From: Chryseobacterium ginsenosidimutans
Lineage (GTDB): Bacteria > Bacteroidota > Bacteroidia > Flavobacteriales > Weeksellaceae
Assembly: GCF_030823405.1 (NCBI RefSeq)
Contig: NZ_JAUSXC010000001.1
Coordinates: 2,215,001-2,279,000, forward strand
Direction: 5' to 3'
Length of the DNA: 64,000 nucleotides
Every line of letters starts with the position of its first letter. Within the stretch, counting starts at the first letter, position 1. Shown piece by piece: positions 51,843 to 60,780 of the stretch. The notes below the pieces were generated by a model. That model worked only from the letters and a program-made list of their open reading frames with translations. It searched no databases and was not told the DNA's origin. A program made the translations under genes and the position numbers.

Positions 51843-53006
51843 ATGGACATAGAAAATATAAAAATTCAGATAAAAACATTCTTCGGATTAGAGCAGGTTT
51901 TGGCTGAAGAAATCAAAAAATTAGGTGGAAAAAACGTTGAAGTTAAAAACAGGGCAGTAAATTGCGAAGGCGATTTGGGCTTTTTGTATAAAATTAATTA
52001 TTCTGCGAGAACGGCTTTAAAAATTTTAGTTCCGGTTCATGAATTTAAGGCTTTCAATCAACATCAGTTTTATGACAGGCTTTTTAAAATGGAATGGGAG
52101 CAGTTTATGGATGTAGACCAGTCTTTTGCAATTGATGCAACGGTAAATTCTGAAACATTCAAACATTCACAATTCGTGACTCTGAAAATGAAAGATGCAA
52201 TCGTTGATTATTTTCAGGATAAATTTAAAAGGCGTCCGAATGTGGAAACTAAACATCCGGATATTAAATTTCACCTTCATATCGACAGAGAATTGGTGAC
52301 CATTTCTTTAGATTCTTCGGGTGATGCTTTGTTTAAAAGAGGATACAGAAAAGAGCAGGGTGAAGCACCTATTAACGAGGTTTTAGCTAGTGGAATGCTT
52401 CAACTGGCAGGTTGGGACGGAAAAGGAAACTTCCTTGACCCAATGTGTGGTTCGGGAACACTTTTGATAGAAGCTGCAATGATCGCATTAGATCTTCCAG
52501 CACAGATTTTCAGAAGAGGATTTGCTTTCCAAAACTGGAACAATTATGATGCTGATTTATTTGCTAAAATTAAAGAATTCAGAATCAATCGTGTAAGAGA
52601 ATTTACCGGGAAAATTGTTGGGTACGACATCGACGGAAAAATGCTGAATGCTGCAAGAGCGAATATTGAAGCTGCAGAAATGGAAGATGTAATCGAAGTA
52701 ACAAGGCAAGATTTCTTTGATTCTAAAAAAGAACTTTTCCCATTATTAATGGTTTTCAACCCGCCTTACGACGAGAGAATCTCTATTAATGATGATGATT
52801 TTTACAAGAAAATAGGAGATACTTTCAAAACTCATTATCCGAATACTTTAGCTTGGCTAATTTCATCTGACTTGGAAGCGGTGAAGAAAATTGGTCTTCG
52901 TCCGTCAAGAAAAATCAAGCTTTTCAACGGAAAACTGGAAACGAGATTTTTACAGTATGAAATGTATGAAGGAACTAAGAAAATTCATAAATTAGAAGAA
53001 AAATAA
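51843..53006 (+). CDS. THUMP-domain rRNA methyltransferase (RlmL/RlmK-like)
   Basis: This 387-aa protein has an N-terminal THUMP/RNA-binding region (IKIQIKTFFGLEQVLAEEIK... CEGDLGFLYKINYSARTALKI) and a Rossmann methyltransferase domain with DPMCGSGTLLIEAAMIA near residue 200 and the catalytic NPPY motif in MVFNPPYDER near residue 306. This layout matches the 23S rRNA m2G2445-type RlmL N-terminal half, shorter than the fused E. coli RlmKL. Target base not proven. A bidirectional terminator separates it from the convergent XRE gene. Confidence 0.88.
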   Translation: MDIENIKIQIKTFFGLEQVLAEEIKKLGGKNVEVKNRAVNCEGDLGFLYKINYSARTALKILVPVHEFKAFNQHQFYDRLFKMEWEQFMDVDQSFAIDATVNSETFKHSQFVTLKMKDAIVDYFQDKFKRRPNVETKHPDIKFHLHIDRELVTISLDSSGDALFKRGYRKEQGEAPINEVLASGMLQLAGWDGKGNFLDPMCGSGTLLIEAAMIALDLPAQIFRRGFAFQNWNNYDADLFAKIKEFRINRVREFTGKIVGYDIDGKMLNAARANIEAAEMEDVIEVTRQDFFDSKKELFPLLMVFNPPYDERISINDDDFYKKIGDTFKTHYPNTLAWLISSDLEAVKKIGLRPSRKIKLFNGKLETRFLQYEMYEGTKKIHKLEEK

Positions 53007-53010
53007 TATT

Positions 53011-53048
53011 AAAAACCTTCCGTAAACAGGAAGGTTTTTATTTTTTTT
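53011..53048. terminator. Bidirectional terminator between rRNA methyltransferase and XRE genes
   Basis: AAAAACCTTCC and GGAAGGTTTTT form a perfect 11-bp stem with a 7-nt loop, flanked by T runs on the plus strand and A runs giving T on the minus. It overlaps the last codon of the XRE gene. Confidence 0.85.
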
Positions 53049-53415
53049 CCAATTCTGAAATTCTTCTCTTCAATTCCTGAATTTCCTTTTTCAATAAACT
53101 GATGTATTCTTGTTGATTTTCAAGTAAATACTCAGGAATATTACAATAGATATTGTGACTTCCAACATAACTATTTGTTATGTCTGTAACATTTTCAAAA
53201 CTTTGATGTATAGAATTTTCACTGTCTAACTCCTTTATATCATCCACATCTACATCAAGTAATTTTGCCAAACGTTCCCATTCTTCATCACGTATCTCAA
53301 CCTCGCCTTTTTCTTTACGTAAATAGTGAGTTTGACTTATATTTAAATGTTTTGCCATATCCTGTTGGGAAAATTGTTTTTCTTTTCTAGCATTTAATAA
53401 TTTCTCTTTTAACAT
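53038..53415 (-). CDS. XRE-family transcriptional regulator with C-terminal coiled coil
   Basis: This 125-aa protein has an N-terminal HTH_3 domain (LNARKEKQFSQQDMAKHLNI, residues about 7-26, then KGEVEIRDEEWERLAKLL) and a C-terminal coiled-coil (YISLLKKEIQELKRRISEL). Such proteins often regulate small exported peptides or stress genes. The small peptide and GLPGLI genes lie divergently across 169 bp of AT-rich DNA, so regulation of that pair is plausible but unproven. Confidence 0.85.
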   Translation of the reverse strand: MLKEKLLNARKEKQFSQQDMAKHLNISQTHYLRKEKGEVEIRDEEWERLAKLLDVDVDDIKELDSENSIHQSFENVTDITNSYVGSHNIYCNIPEYLLENQQEYISLLKKEIQELKRRISELEKK

Positions 53416-53584
53416 TTCATGATTTTTTACAAATATAAAACAAAATAGAAATTATTCGAATTTATGCGAATAATTTTGAATAATTTTTATTTGTTTATGT
53501 TTTGGTAGGGATATAGATTTGCAATAAAGTTATCCGGAAATACTTTTAAACGAATCAAGTATAACCTTTAAAAATTTAAAACAA

Positions 53585-53791
53585 ATGAAAAAGAAAATTT
53601 TATTTTGTGCTATGATGGGAATTTCTGTTATGGCATTTGCGAGAACTCAAGCGGTGTGGATGTCTACTTGTGGTGTGAAACATTATACTACATTTTCAGA
53701 TAGTGCAACTTATCAACAAATGGCAGATGCTATTGCAGCAATCAACCTTCTTGAATGTGGTACAAACCCACATGTTACAATCAATCCTTAA
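53585..53791 (+). CDS. Small secreted peptide upstream of a GLPGLI protein
   Basis: This 68-aa protein has a signal peptide (MKKKILFCAMMGISVMAFA) and a ~49-residue mature part with two cysteines (TCGVKHY and LECGTN) that could form one disulfide. It resembles no family I know. It has an AT-rich upstream region, and a stable hairpin (53803-53824) follows it, with the GLPGLI gene 50 bp downstream. The arrangement suggests a peptide and partner, function unknown. Confidence 0.65.
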   Translation: MKKKILFCAMMGISVMAFARTQAVWMSTCGVKHYTTFSDSATYQQMADAIAAINLLECGTNPHVTINP

Positions 53792-53802
53792 TATCATGGT
53801 TT

Positions 53803-53826
53803 GGGCGGAATTTTTCCGCCCTTTAT
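53803..53826 (+). terminator. Hairpin between the small peptide and GLPGLI genes
   Basis: GGGCGGAA and TTCCGCCC form a perfect 8-bp stem with a TTT loop, followed by TTTATT. It may terminate or attenuate the transcript between a highly expressed small gene and the GLPGLI gene. Confidence 0.7.
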
Positions 53827-53841
53827 TCAAACATAAGAAGT

Positions 53842-54609
53842 ATGAAAAAAGAAATTATTTTATTTTTAACGATTTGTTCTTTACACATTTTCGGGCAAAA
53901 AATAAATTTCAACCCTAGTATAAGGGTAAATTATGACTCATCATTAAAATTCGGTGAAAAATTTCACCAATTTCAAAAATTTATATTAGTTGGAAATTCT
54001 CAGGATTATTATTTTGCTGCAGGTCAAAATTATCTTAATGATACAGGTCAGTATAAAGCAAAAGCAGGAATAGACCTACAAACAGTAAGTGATTATTTTC
54101 AGGAAAGATTAATAAAAACCGAAGGAAATACAAATATTTTTTTTAGATATGGAGAAGATAAAATTCGTTATGAAGAAAAAGTAAATCTGAAGTGGGTTCT
54201 ATATGCGGAAACTAAAATGATAAATGGTGTAAAGTGTCAAATGGCAGCGACTAATAAATATGGTAGAAGATGGATTGCCTATTTTTCTAAAGAGTACCCT
54301 CAATCTTTGGGACCATATAAATTTACAGGTTTACCGGGATTGATATTTGAACTGTATGATACTAGAGATGATTATCATTTCACATTGACAAAGATCGAAA
54401 GGTTTACAGATGATTTTACCTTCAGCCTTTCCGTATTCAAAGATTATTCAAAAGACAAATATTTAAAAGCTAAATATAATTTAGAAAATACATTTTTAGC
54501 TTTTCCTGGGCTAGAGATAAATGCAGAGGAAAGAAAATATTACCAATCTCTTTTAGATAAAAGGAAAAAAATGTTTAATAATCCATTAGAACTAAAACCT
54601 TTTGATTAA
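53842..54609 (+). CDS. GLPGLI family exported protein
   Basis: This 255-aa protein has a signal peptide (MKKEIILFLTICSLHIFGQ) and the family signature GLPGLI at residues 163-168, in the context YKFTGLPGLIFELYD. GLPGLI proteins occur only in Bacteroidota and often accompany TonB-dependent or secreted peptide genes; their role is unknown. The ATG at 53842 gives the signal peptide; a frame beginning at 53755 would overlap the small peptide gene and is rejected. Confidence 0.9.
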   Translation: MKKEIILFLTICSLHIFGQKINFNPSIRVNYDSSLKFGEKFHQFQKFILVGNSQDYYFAAGQNYLNDTGQYKAKAGIDLQTVSDYFQERLIKTEGNTNIFFRYGEDKIRYEEKVNLKWVLYAETKMINGVKCQMAATNKYGRRWIAYFSKEYPQSLGPYKFTGLPGLIFELYDTRDDYHFTLTKIERFTDDFTFSLSVFKDYSKDKYLKAKYNLENTFLAFPGLEINAEERKYYQSLLDKRKKMFNNPLELKPFD

Positions 54610-54627
54610 TGGAGTTTGAACTTTATT

Positions 54628-55434
54628 TTATCTCACCAACGATGGCGCAAAACCATACTGCTTCTTAAAAGCAAAAGAAAAATGTGAAAGATCTTCAAAA
54701 CCGACTTCCATGAAAACATCCGAAGGCTTTTTATTCTTTTCAATTAAATGGTAATAAGCCAATTCCAAGCGTTTTTGAGTGAGCCAGCGTTGAGGGGTCG
54801 TTTGAAAGATTTTCCTGAAATCTCTGTTAAAAGTGGATAAACTTCTTCCCGTTAAGTATCCGAATTTTTCCAGAGACATATTAAACATATAGTTTTTCTC
54901 CATAAAATCGATGAGGTCGATTTTTCCGGGCTCATCAAAATCCGCAAGAACGGAATCTATATTTTTATCAATTTCCCTTAAAATACTAATGGCTTCGGTG
55001 ATTTTTAATGAAGCAATGGTTTCAGGAAAAGTATCTTTCATATCAAAATAAGGAATCAATGATGCGAGACAACTTTCCAATAACGGATGTTTTTCAAAAC
55101 GGTGAATCTTAACTTCTTTACGAATATTTTCCTTTTTGACTTCAATATTAGAATAAAAATCTTTCAGGCGTTCTTTTGTAAGATGCATTACAACAGCTTT
55201 GTGTGGAAGCCCGTCTTTCGGATAATTGATGATTGTTGCCAAATGATTTCTCGGAATCAGAAAAATATCACCTGTTTTAAACAGATAAGATTGGTCAGCC
55301 TGAATAATTTTTGTTTCTCCCGAAATAAACCAAACCAACATATGAAATTCGAAAACCGTTTCTGTTTTAAAAAGTTTATCGTCGTACGTTGAAAGCTTAA
55401 TATCGGGAGTAATATATTTAATATGAAAATCCAT
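54628..55434 (-). CDS. AraC-family transcriptional regulator
   Basis: This 268-aa regulator has an N-terminal cupin-like sensor domain (VWFISGETKIIQADQSYLFKTGDIF, about residues 40-65) and a C-terminal pair of helix-turn-helices (MSLEKFGYLTGRSLSTFNRD and PSDVFMEVGFEDLSHFSFAFKKQYG). The ATG at 55434 is used. The gene follows the SDR gene by 41 bp on the same strand, so it probably controls that oxidoreductase in one unit. Confidence 0.9.
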   Translation of the reverse strand: MDFHIKYITPDIKLSTYDDKLFKTETVFEFHMLVWFISGETKIIQADQSYLFKTGDIFLIPRNHLATIINYPKDGLPHKAVVMHLTKERLKDFYSNIEVKKENIRKEVKIHRFEKHPLLESCLASLIPYFDMKDTFPETIASLKITEAISILREIDKNIDSVLADFDEPGKIDLIDFMEKNYMFNMSLEKFGYLTGRSLSTFNRDFRKIFQTTPQRWLTQKRLELAYYHLIEKNKKPSDVFMEVGFEDLSHFSFAFKKQYGFAPSLVR

Positions 55435-55474
55435 TTTTAATTTAATTTTCAGGAATAAATGTAATGAAAACAAT

Positions 55475-56482
55475 TTACTCTACGTTGAATTTTATGCCAA
55501 TCATTTCTTCGCTCAATTTCCAAAGCCTTTCTGCATTCTCGTGATCGATAGAATAGGGTTGAACTCCTCTTATGGTCGAAGGATCATCATATCTGTGCTC
55601 AATTTGTCCGTTATCTATTTCTGCAATATCACAGTTTTCACAATAAATGCCTCCAATATTCTCAAGAAGCGGACTTGTAGCGCACCAGACCGTCGTTGCA
55701 GCACCTTGCGGAATGGTTTTTAGTTTAGCTTCCACTTCAGGTTTTATCTTTCCGTTTTCATTATGAGTACCCATTTGAATGAACAGATCAATCGGTTCTT
55801 CTCGCCCTAAATCAGTTCCAAACACTGAACCTGGATGTAAAGAGTAGGCTCTTACGTTGAATGCTTTTGCCTTTTCATCCAAAGCAACGGCAAATAAATT
55901 GCTGGCAGTTTTTGATTGTCCGTAACCTAATAAAGTCTGATATTCTCTGTTTTCGAAATTAGGATCTTCAAAATCGAAAGGTGACATCTGATGTCCGTAA
56001 GAAGATACATTAATGATTCTCGCTCCATCAGCTCTTTTCAAAGATTCCCATAATTTTGCGGTAAGATGAAACTGCCCTAAATAATTGGTCGCCAATTGTG
56101 ATTCGATTCCGCGGCTGTCTCTTCGTAAGGGAACCCACATAATTCCTGCGTTGTTTATCAATAAATCTAATTTTCTGCCGGAAGAAATGAACTTTTCAGC
56201 AAATGCATCAATAGATTTAGGATCAATTAAATCCAGTTTTTCAATTTCAATATTTTCAATTCCTTCAAGGTTTTTCTTTGCTTTTTCAAGATCTCTTGCC
56301 GGAACGATAACGGTTGCACCTGCTTTTGCAAGAGTTTTTGTCGTTTCTAAACCAATTCCTGCATAACCGCCTGTAACGATTGCAATTTTCCCCGAAAGAT
56401 CAATTTCTTTAATGACATCTTGAGCTGTTGACTGTGCATTAAATCCAGAATTGATTGACTGTTGTAAATTATTAAGTCTCAT
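55475..56482 (-). CDS. Short-chain dehydrogenase/reductase
   Basis: This 335-aa protein is an SDR with the NAD(P)-binding GGYAGIGLET near residue 38, NNAGIMWVP near 110, and the active-site YxxxK in GYGQSK near residue 193. It is longer than classical SDRs at the C-terminus and resembles the retinol dehydrogenase/WW-domain oxidoreductase group. Substrate unknown. It is the first gene of a pair with an AraC-type regulator. Confidence 0.88.
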   Translation of the reverse strand: MRLNNLQQSINSGFNAQSTAQDVIKEIDLSGKIAIVTGGYAGIGLETTKTLAKAGATVIVPARDLEKAKKNLEGIENIEIEKLDLIDPKSIDAFAEKFISSGRKLDLLINNAGIMWVPLRRDSRGIESQLATNYLGQFHLTAKLWESLKRADGARIINVSSYGHQMSPFDFEDPNFENREYQTLLGYGQSKTASNLFAVALDEKAKAFNVRAYSLHPGSVFGTDLGREEPIDLFIQMGTHNENGKIKPEVEAKLKTIPQGAATTVWCATSPLLENIGGIYCENCDIAEIDNGQIEHRYDDPSTIRGVQPYSIDHENAERLWKLSEEMIGIKFNVE

Positions 56483-56671
56483 TTTAAATTGTTTTAAATT
56501 TCTTGAGACAAAGTTAAAGTGGGAATAGATTTTTCATTTTGTTTACAATGTCAATTTGCTTTGTTTAAAATTTCATTTATGGATATAGAAGAATATCCAT
56601 ATTTAATAAAGCTGAATAAATTGCGTATTATAAATTATCATAAATGCTTTGCGCATTCTGTCATGAATAAG

Positions 56672-56679
56672 TAATTTTG
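56672..56679 (+). promoter_or_regulatory. -7 box of the glycosyltransferase gene
   Basis: TAATTTTG is a perfect TAnnTTTG match, 14 bp upstream of the TTG start codon. It supports the choice of TTG. Confidence 0.55.
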
Positions 56680-56693
56680 AAAAAAAATCAGAC

Positions 56694-57698
56694 TTGAAGC
56701 CTACAATTTCCATCATCGTTGCCATTTTTAACCGTAAAGACGAACTTTTTGAACTTTTAACTTCTTTGACAGCTCAAACTAACAAAGAATTTGAAATTAT
56801 TATTGTAGATGATGGATCTCTTATTGATTTAAAACCGACCATTGCTAAATTTGAAGAATTTTTAAATATAAAATATTTTAAAAAAGATAATTCAGGTCCG
56901 GGTTTATCAAGAAATTACGGTGCAAAAAGAGCCTTAAACGAATGGCTTGTCTTTGTAGACAGCGATGTGATTGTAGAAAAAGATTATATTGAAAATATTA
57001 AAAAAAGTATCGTTGAAATTCCATGTGATGCCTTTGGTGGAGCAGATAAAGCGCACAAAGGCTTTAATCTGATGCAGAAAGCAATTTCTTATTCTATGAC
57101 ATCAGTTTTCACAACAGGTGGAATCCGTGGAAATAAGAAATCGGTTTCAAAATTTCAGCCCAGAAGCTTCAATATGGGAGTAAAAAAAGAAGTGTTTCAG
57201 CAGGTCGGTGGATTCTCACAGATGAGAATAGGGGAGGATCCGGATTTATCAATGACGCTTTGGGAAAATGGTTTTACGACGGCTTTTTTTGATACTATTG
57301 CAGTTTATCACAAACGAAGAGTAGATTTTGGGAAATTCTCAAAACAAGTGTATCAATTTGGCTGTGCAAGACCGATTCTTAATCAGAGACATCCGAATTA
57401 CGTGAAAATTTCTTTTGCTTTTCCGACCTTGTTTATGTTGGGCTACATGATGGGTTTTTTGGAGTATTTTATTTTAGGAAGAGGAATTATTCTCGCATTC
57501 TACGGATTGTACACTTTTATGGTTTTGTTTCATGCATTAATAGTTACTAAAAATATCAGTATTGCCGGAATGGCTGTTATTTCTACTTATATTCAAATGT
57601 TTTCTTACGGATATGGTTTCCTGAAATCATGGATTTTGCTTAATATTTTCAGAATGAAACCTGAAGATGCATTTCCAAAACATTTTCATAAACTTTAA
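56694..57698 (+). CDS. Family 2 glycosyltransferase with C-terminal membrane helices
   Basis: This 334-aa protein has a GT-A fold: SIIVAIFNRKDELFELL, IIVDDGS (DD near residue 40), FVDSDV (the DxD-like motif near 90), and GEDPDLSMTLWENGF near 180 with the ED catalytic pair. Two or three membrane helices follow at about residues 235-300. TTG at 56694 is the likely start because family homology begins there and a -7 box lies just upstream. It probably transfers a sugar to a lipid or polysaccharide precursor. The acceptor is unknown. Confidence 0.87.
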   Translation: MKPTISIIVAIFNRKDELFELLTSLTAQTNKEFEIIIVDDGSLIDLKPTIAKFEEFLNIKYFKKDNSGPGLSRNYGAKRALNEWLVFVDSDVIVEKDYIENIKKSIVEIPCDAFGGADKAHKGFNLMQKAISYSMTSVFTTGGIRGNKKSVSKFQPRSFNMGVKKEVFQQVGGFSQMRIGEDPDLSMTLWENGFTTAFFDTIAVYHKRRVDFGKFSKQVYQFGCARPILNQRHPNYVKISFAFPTLFMLGYMMGFLEYFILGRGIILAFYGLYTFMVLFHALIVTKNISIAGMAVISTYIQMFSYGYGFLKSWILLNIFRMKPEDAFPKHFHKL

Positions 57699-57717
57699 TT
57701 TTTAATGTTAAATTTAA

Positions 57718-57745
57718 AAAAAGCTGTCGAATTCACAACAGCTTT
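57718..57745 (-). terminator. Terminator after the lyase gene
   Basis: On the minus strand AAAGCTGT pairs with ACAGCTTT across a 10-nt loop, followed by a T run of seven. Confidence 0.8.
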
Positions 57746-57756
57746 CATAACAATGA

Positions 57757-58983
57757 TTAAAATATAGAGATGGTTTCATGGTTGAGAATACCTGTTTTTA
57801 GCATGCATTCCTTCATCTTTTCGTAAGTTCGTTCGATATCGTGATCCAAGCCGATTGAAAATCTGATCAATCCATCGGAAATACCCATTGCAGCACGTTC
57901 TTCTTCCGGTATTTCAGATGAAGTTGAGCTTCCTGAGCATGAAAATAAAGTTTTATAGAAGCCTAAACTTACAGCCAAATAGCCTAAGTTTTCCTGCTGC
58001 ATCATTTCCATCAATTCATTGGCTTTATCGGTAGTTCCTGCGTCTAATGTTAATAATCCCCCGAATCCGTATTCTTCGTGCATCATGCTTTTCATTAATT
58101 CGTGGTTTTTGTGGGATTTTAATCCGGGATAAGAAACTCTTAGTCCGTCTTTTTCAAATCTTTCCGCAAGATACATTGCATTGTGGCTGTGCTGTTTCAT
58201 TCTTATGTGAAGCGTTCTCAGATTTTTTAAGATACTTGCAGAACGGAGGCTATCCATTGTCGGTCCTAGCAACATACAGGCTCCTGAGTTCACATTTTTA
58301 GTATCATTAATAAATTCCTGAGTTCCACAATATACTCCACCAACAGTGTCACTGCTTCCGTTGATAAATTTCGTTAAAGAATGAATGACAACATCTGCTC
58401 CTAATAATGTTGGTGAAATAGAAAGTGGTGAGAAAGTATTATCAACAATCAGTTTTAAGTTGTGTTTTTTACAGATTTCCGACAACTTTCTCAGATCAGC
58501 AACTTCCAGAAGAGGGTTGCTCACACTTTCACAATATATAATTTTAGTGTTTTCGGTTATAGCGTTTTCGATAGATTCAAAATTATTGATATCTACAAAA
58601 GTCGTTTCAATATTGAAAGGCGGAAGAAAATTTTTCATGAAAGCGTACGTTCCGCCGTAAATTGTTCTGCTGGAAATAATATGGTCTCCGCTTTTACAGA
58701 TCTGCATTAACACAGAAGTAATAGCGCCCATTCCTGAAGCAGTAACATTCGCTGTTTCTGTGTTTTCTAATTTTGCCAATGCCTGAGATAGATACAGATT
58801 CATCGGTGAAGAATGTCTTGAATATAAATAACAACCGTCTGCATTCCCTTCAAAGGTATCAAACATTGTTTTTGCGGAAAGAAAAGTGTAAGTAGAACTA
58901 TCTGATATTGATGGATTTACTCCGCCAAATTCGCCAAAATATTGTAAATCCTGGATTTCGTTTGCAGCATTAAAGTCTTTCAT
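57757..58983 (-). CDS. PLP-dependent Cys/Met metabolism enzyme (methionine gamma-lyase-like)
   Basis: This 408-aa enzyme belongs to the Cys_Met_Meta_PP family (cystathionine gamma-synthase / gamma-lyase, methionine gamma-lyase). The PLP lysine is K205 in HSLTKFING. The dimer-active-site Tyr and Arg are in YSRHSSP near residue 53, and SGMGAI near 84 is the phosphate-binding loop. The reaction (elimination or replacement) is not determined. It is divergent from an Lrp/AsnC-type gene with repeated sites between them, so it is a probable catabolic target of that regulator. Confidence 0.88.
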   Translation of the reverse strand: MKDFNAANEIQDLQYFGEFGGVNPSISDSSTYTFLSAKTMFDTFEGNADGCYLYSRHSSPMNLYLSQALAKLENTETANVTASGMGAITSVLMQICKSGDHIISSRTIYGGTYAFMKNFLPPFNIETTFVDINNFESIENAITENTKIIYCESVSNPLLEVADLRKLSEICKKHNLKLIVDNTFSPLSISPTLLGADVVIHSLTKFINGSSDTVGGVYCGTQEFINDTKNVNSGACMLLGPTMDSLRSASILKNLRTLHIRMKQHSHNAMYLAERFEKDGLRVSYPGLKSHKNHELMKSMMHEEYGFGGLLTLDAGTTDKANELMEMMQQENLGYLAVSLGFYKTLFSCSGSSTSSEIPEEERAAMGISDGLIRFSIGLDHDIERTYEKMKECMLKTGILNHETISIF

Positions 58984-59024
58984 ATGTACTTATATTTTAT
59001 CCGCTAAATTTGAATTAATTCCAC

Positions 59025-59062
59025 AATTATTACAATATAAAATTGAATTATTAGAATATAAA
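59025..59062. promoter_or_regulatory. Phased direct repeat, probable Lrp/AsnC operator
   Basis: AATTATTACAATATAAA (59025-59041) and AATTATTAGAATATAAA (59046-59062) differ by one base and are 21 bp apart start to start, two helical turns. They lie between the divergent lyase and Lrp-type genes. Lrp family proteins often bind such phased AT-rich sites. Confidence 0.55.
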
Positions 59063-59137
59063 TCTATATAATTATATTTTAATAGAAATAAAGTTTATTA
59101 TATTTGGAAATCATAAACTTTTAACAAAAAATAATCT

Positions 59138-59596
59138 ATGACCTTTGACGAAATTGATAAAAAACTGCTTTTATTTTTACAGGAAGATTCCAAACAAACC
59201 ACCAAAGAATTATCGTACAAGCTTGGTTTGTCGATTACAGCCGTTTATGAGCGTATCAGAAAAATGGAAAATGCAGGAATAATTTCAAAATATGTTGCGC
59301 TTCTCGATCGGAATAAGATCAACAAAAATTTTATTGTGCTCTGTCATGTGAAATTGACGCAGCATAAAAAAGAATATGTTCTCCAGTTTGAAAGAGAAGT
59401 AATGAATTTACATGAAGTTACAGAATGTTTTCACGTAAGCGGTGATTACGATTATATTCTGAAAATCGGAGTAAAAGACATGGAAGATTACCGAAATTTT
59501 ATGTTGTCAAAGCTTACAACGTTACAGCATATTGCCAGTACCCACAGTTCTTTTATGATCTCTGAGGTGAAAAATACCACGGCAATTGTTCTGTAA
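59138..59596 (+). CDS. Lrp/AsnC-family transcriptional regulator
   Basis: This 152-aa regulator has an N-terminal HTH (ELSYKLGLSITAVYERIRKM) and the C-terminal RAM ligand-binding/oligomerisation domain (about residues 65-150) with the EVTECFHVSGDYDYILKI block. It responds to an amino acid, probably one related to methionine or cysteine. A TATATTTG -7 box (59099-59106) lies 32 bp upstream, next to the phased repeats. It likely controls the divergent lyase and perhaps itself. Confidence 0.92.
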   Translation: MTFDEIDKKLLLFLQEDSKQTTKELSYKLGLSITAVYERIRKMENAGIISKYVALLDRNKINKNFIVLCHVKLTQHKKEYVLQFEREVMNLHEVTECFHVSGDYDYILKIGVKDMEDYRNFMLSKLTTLQHIASTHSSFMISEVKNTTAIVL

Positions 59597-59599
59597 ATT

Positions 59600-60631
59600 T
59601 TAAACCAAAACTCCGTTTTTAGAGGAAATTGGTTCCGGAAGATCGGTTTCTCCTGTCATTTGTAAAAGATCAATCTCAATAGTTCGGCAAATCGAAAGCA
59701 TAGGAACATCAAACATGAGCCCGGCAAAAGGATTTTCGGAATAATCTCCCACCAATTCCATAATAATGTAGATCCATCCGACAACGATACAAAAAGGAAT
59801 ACTTACCCAAACTCCCCAGTCTCCCAATTTGGCAAATTCACTTACCAACCCAAGCGGTAGAAGCATGATAAATAATATATTGAATACAAAAGCCGTACTG
59901 GCGAACTGTCTTGGGGACGGAAATTTTTTAATTCTTTCTGCCTGCCCCTGAAATCCGTAAAATTCATTCAAACATGTCTGCAACTGCATCTGATTAAACT
60001 CCGAAATTACTTTCTTATTTTTCAGTTCATTGATGTCTTTAGCCTGCTGCGAAATTAAATACGTTGCAAAATTTTTGTAAGTAGACTGAAGTTCTGCTTC
60101 TTCTTCCGACAGATATTTATTAAGAAAAATAGGCGTTCTGCCGTAATCAGGAAATCCCGCTCTGATTAGTCTGTTACGCTTGTGATCGATACTTTTGAAT
60201 TGATCTTCTTCTGCTTTAATATGCTCCCATTCTGTCGGCACCAAAAGCTGTTCGCGAAACGCATACAGCCATGCAATATGACGGCAGACAATCTTTCTTC
60301 TTCGTTCTTCAAAATCAAACAGACCGACTTCTTCATTTTCAGTATCAAAAGCATAGATCATTGACGCAAAAGATCGGCTGGAATTCACAATTCCGCCCCA
60401 TATTTTTCTGGCTTCCCAAAGCCTGTCATACGCCTGATTATTTTTAAAACCAACAAGGAAAGCTTCCGCAGTACCAATTAATGCCACCGGAACCCACGGA
60501 ATAATCATCCATTGCCACTCAAGGAAATAGAAAACCAAAGCAATAAGCGTACACCAAATGGATATGATGATGAGATGAATGCCTGATAAATTCAGTATTT
60601 GTCTGTAGTTGATGTATCTTGTTGTAATCAT
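59600..60631 (-). CDS. Bestrophin-family channel protein
   Basis: This 343-aa membrane protein belongs to the bestrophin/UPF0187 (YneE) family of anion or cation channels. It has the conserved YDRLWEARKIWGGIVNSSR (residues about 68-86) with the Arg/Trp motif, four hydrophobic segments (about 20-60 and 220-275) and a C-terminal cytoplasmic helix region. Bacterial members conduct ions as pentamers; selectivity is not predictable. It converges with the Lrp gene, 3 bp apart. Confidence 0.87.
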   Translation of the reverse strand: MITTRYINYRQILNLSGIHLIIISIWCTLIALVFYFLEWQWMIIPWVPVALIGTAEAFLVGFKNNQAYDRLWEARKIWGGIVNSSRSFASMIYAFDTENEEVGLFDFEERRRKIVCRHIAWLYAFREQLLVPTEWEHIKAEEDQFKSIDHKRNRLIRAGFPDYGRTPIFLNKYLSEEEAELQSTYKNFATYLISQQAKDINELKNKKVISEFNQMQLQTCLNEFYGFQGQAERIKKFPSPRQFASTAFVFNILFIMLLPLGLVSEFAKLGDWGVWVSIPFCIVVGWIYIIMELVGDYSENPFAGLMFDVPMLSICRTIEIDLLQMTGETDLPEPISSKNGVLV

Positions 60632-60737
60632 GAATTGTATAAACTATTAAGTCAGCGAAAGAGTAAGCAAAACAAATACCACAAAAAATTAATTAATCTT
60701 ATTGCGATAAACAATTAAATATAGTGAAATATGTGCA

Positions 60738-60768
60738 CAAAAAAACCTCTAAAATTTAGAGGTTATTA
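60738..60768 (-). terminator. Terminator after the E1 gene
   Basis: AACCTCTAAA and TTTAGAGGTT form a perfect 10-bp stem, with A runs upstream giving a T tract on the minus strand. Confidence 0.85.
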
Positions 60769-60780
60769 TTTTTATCTGAA

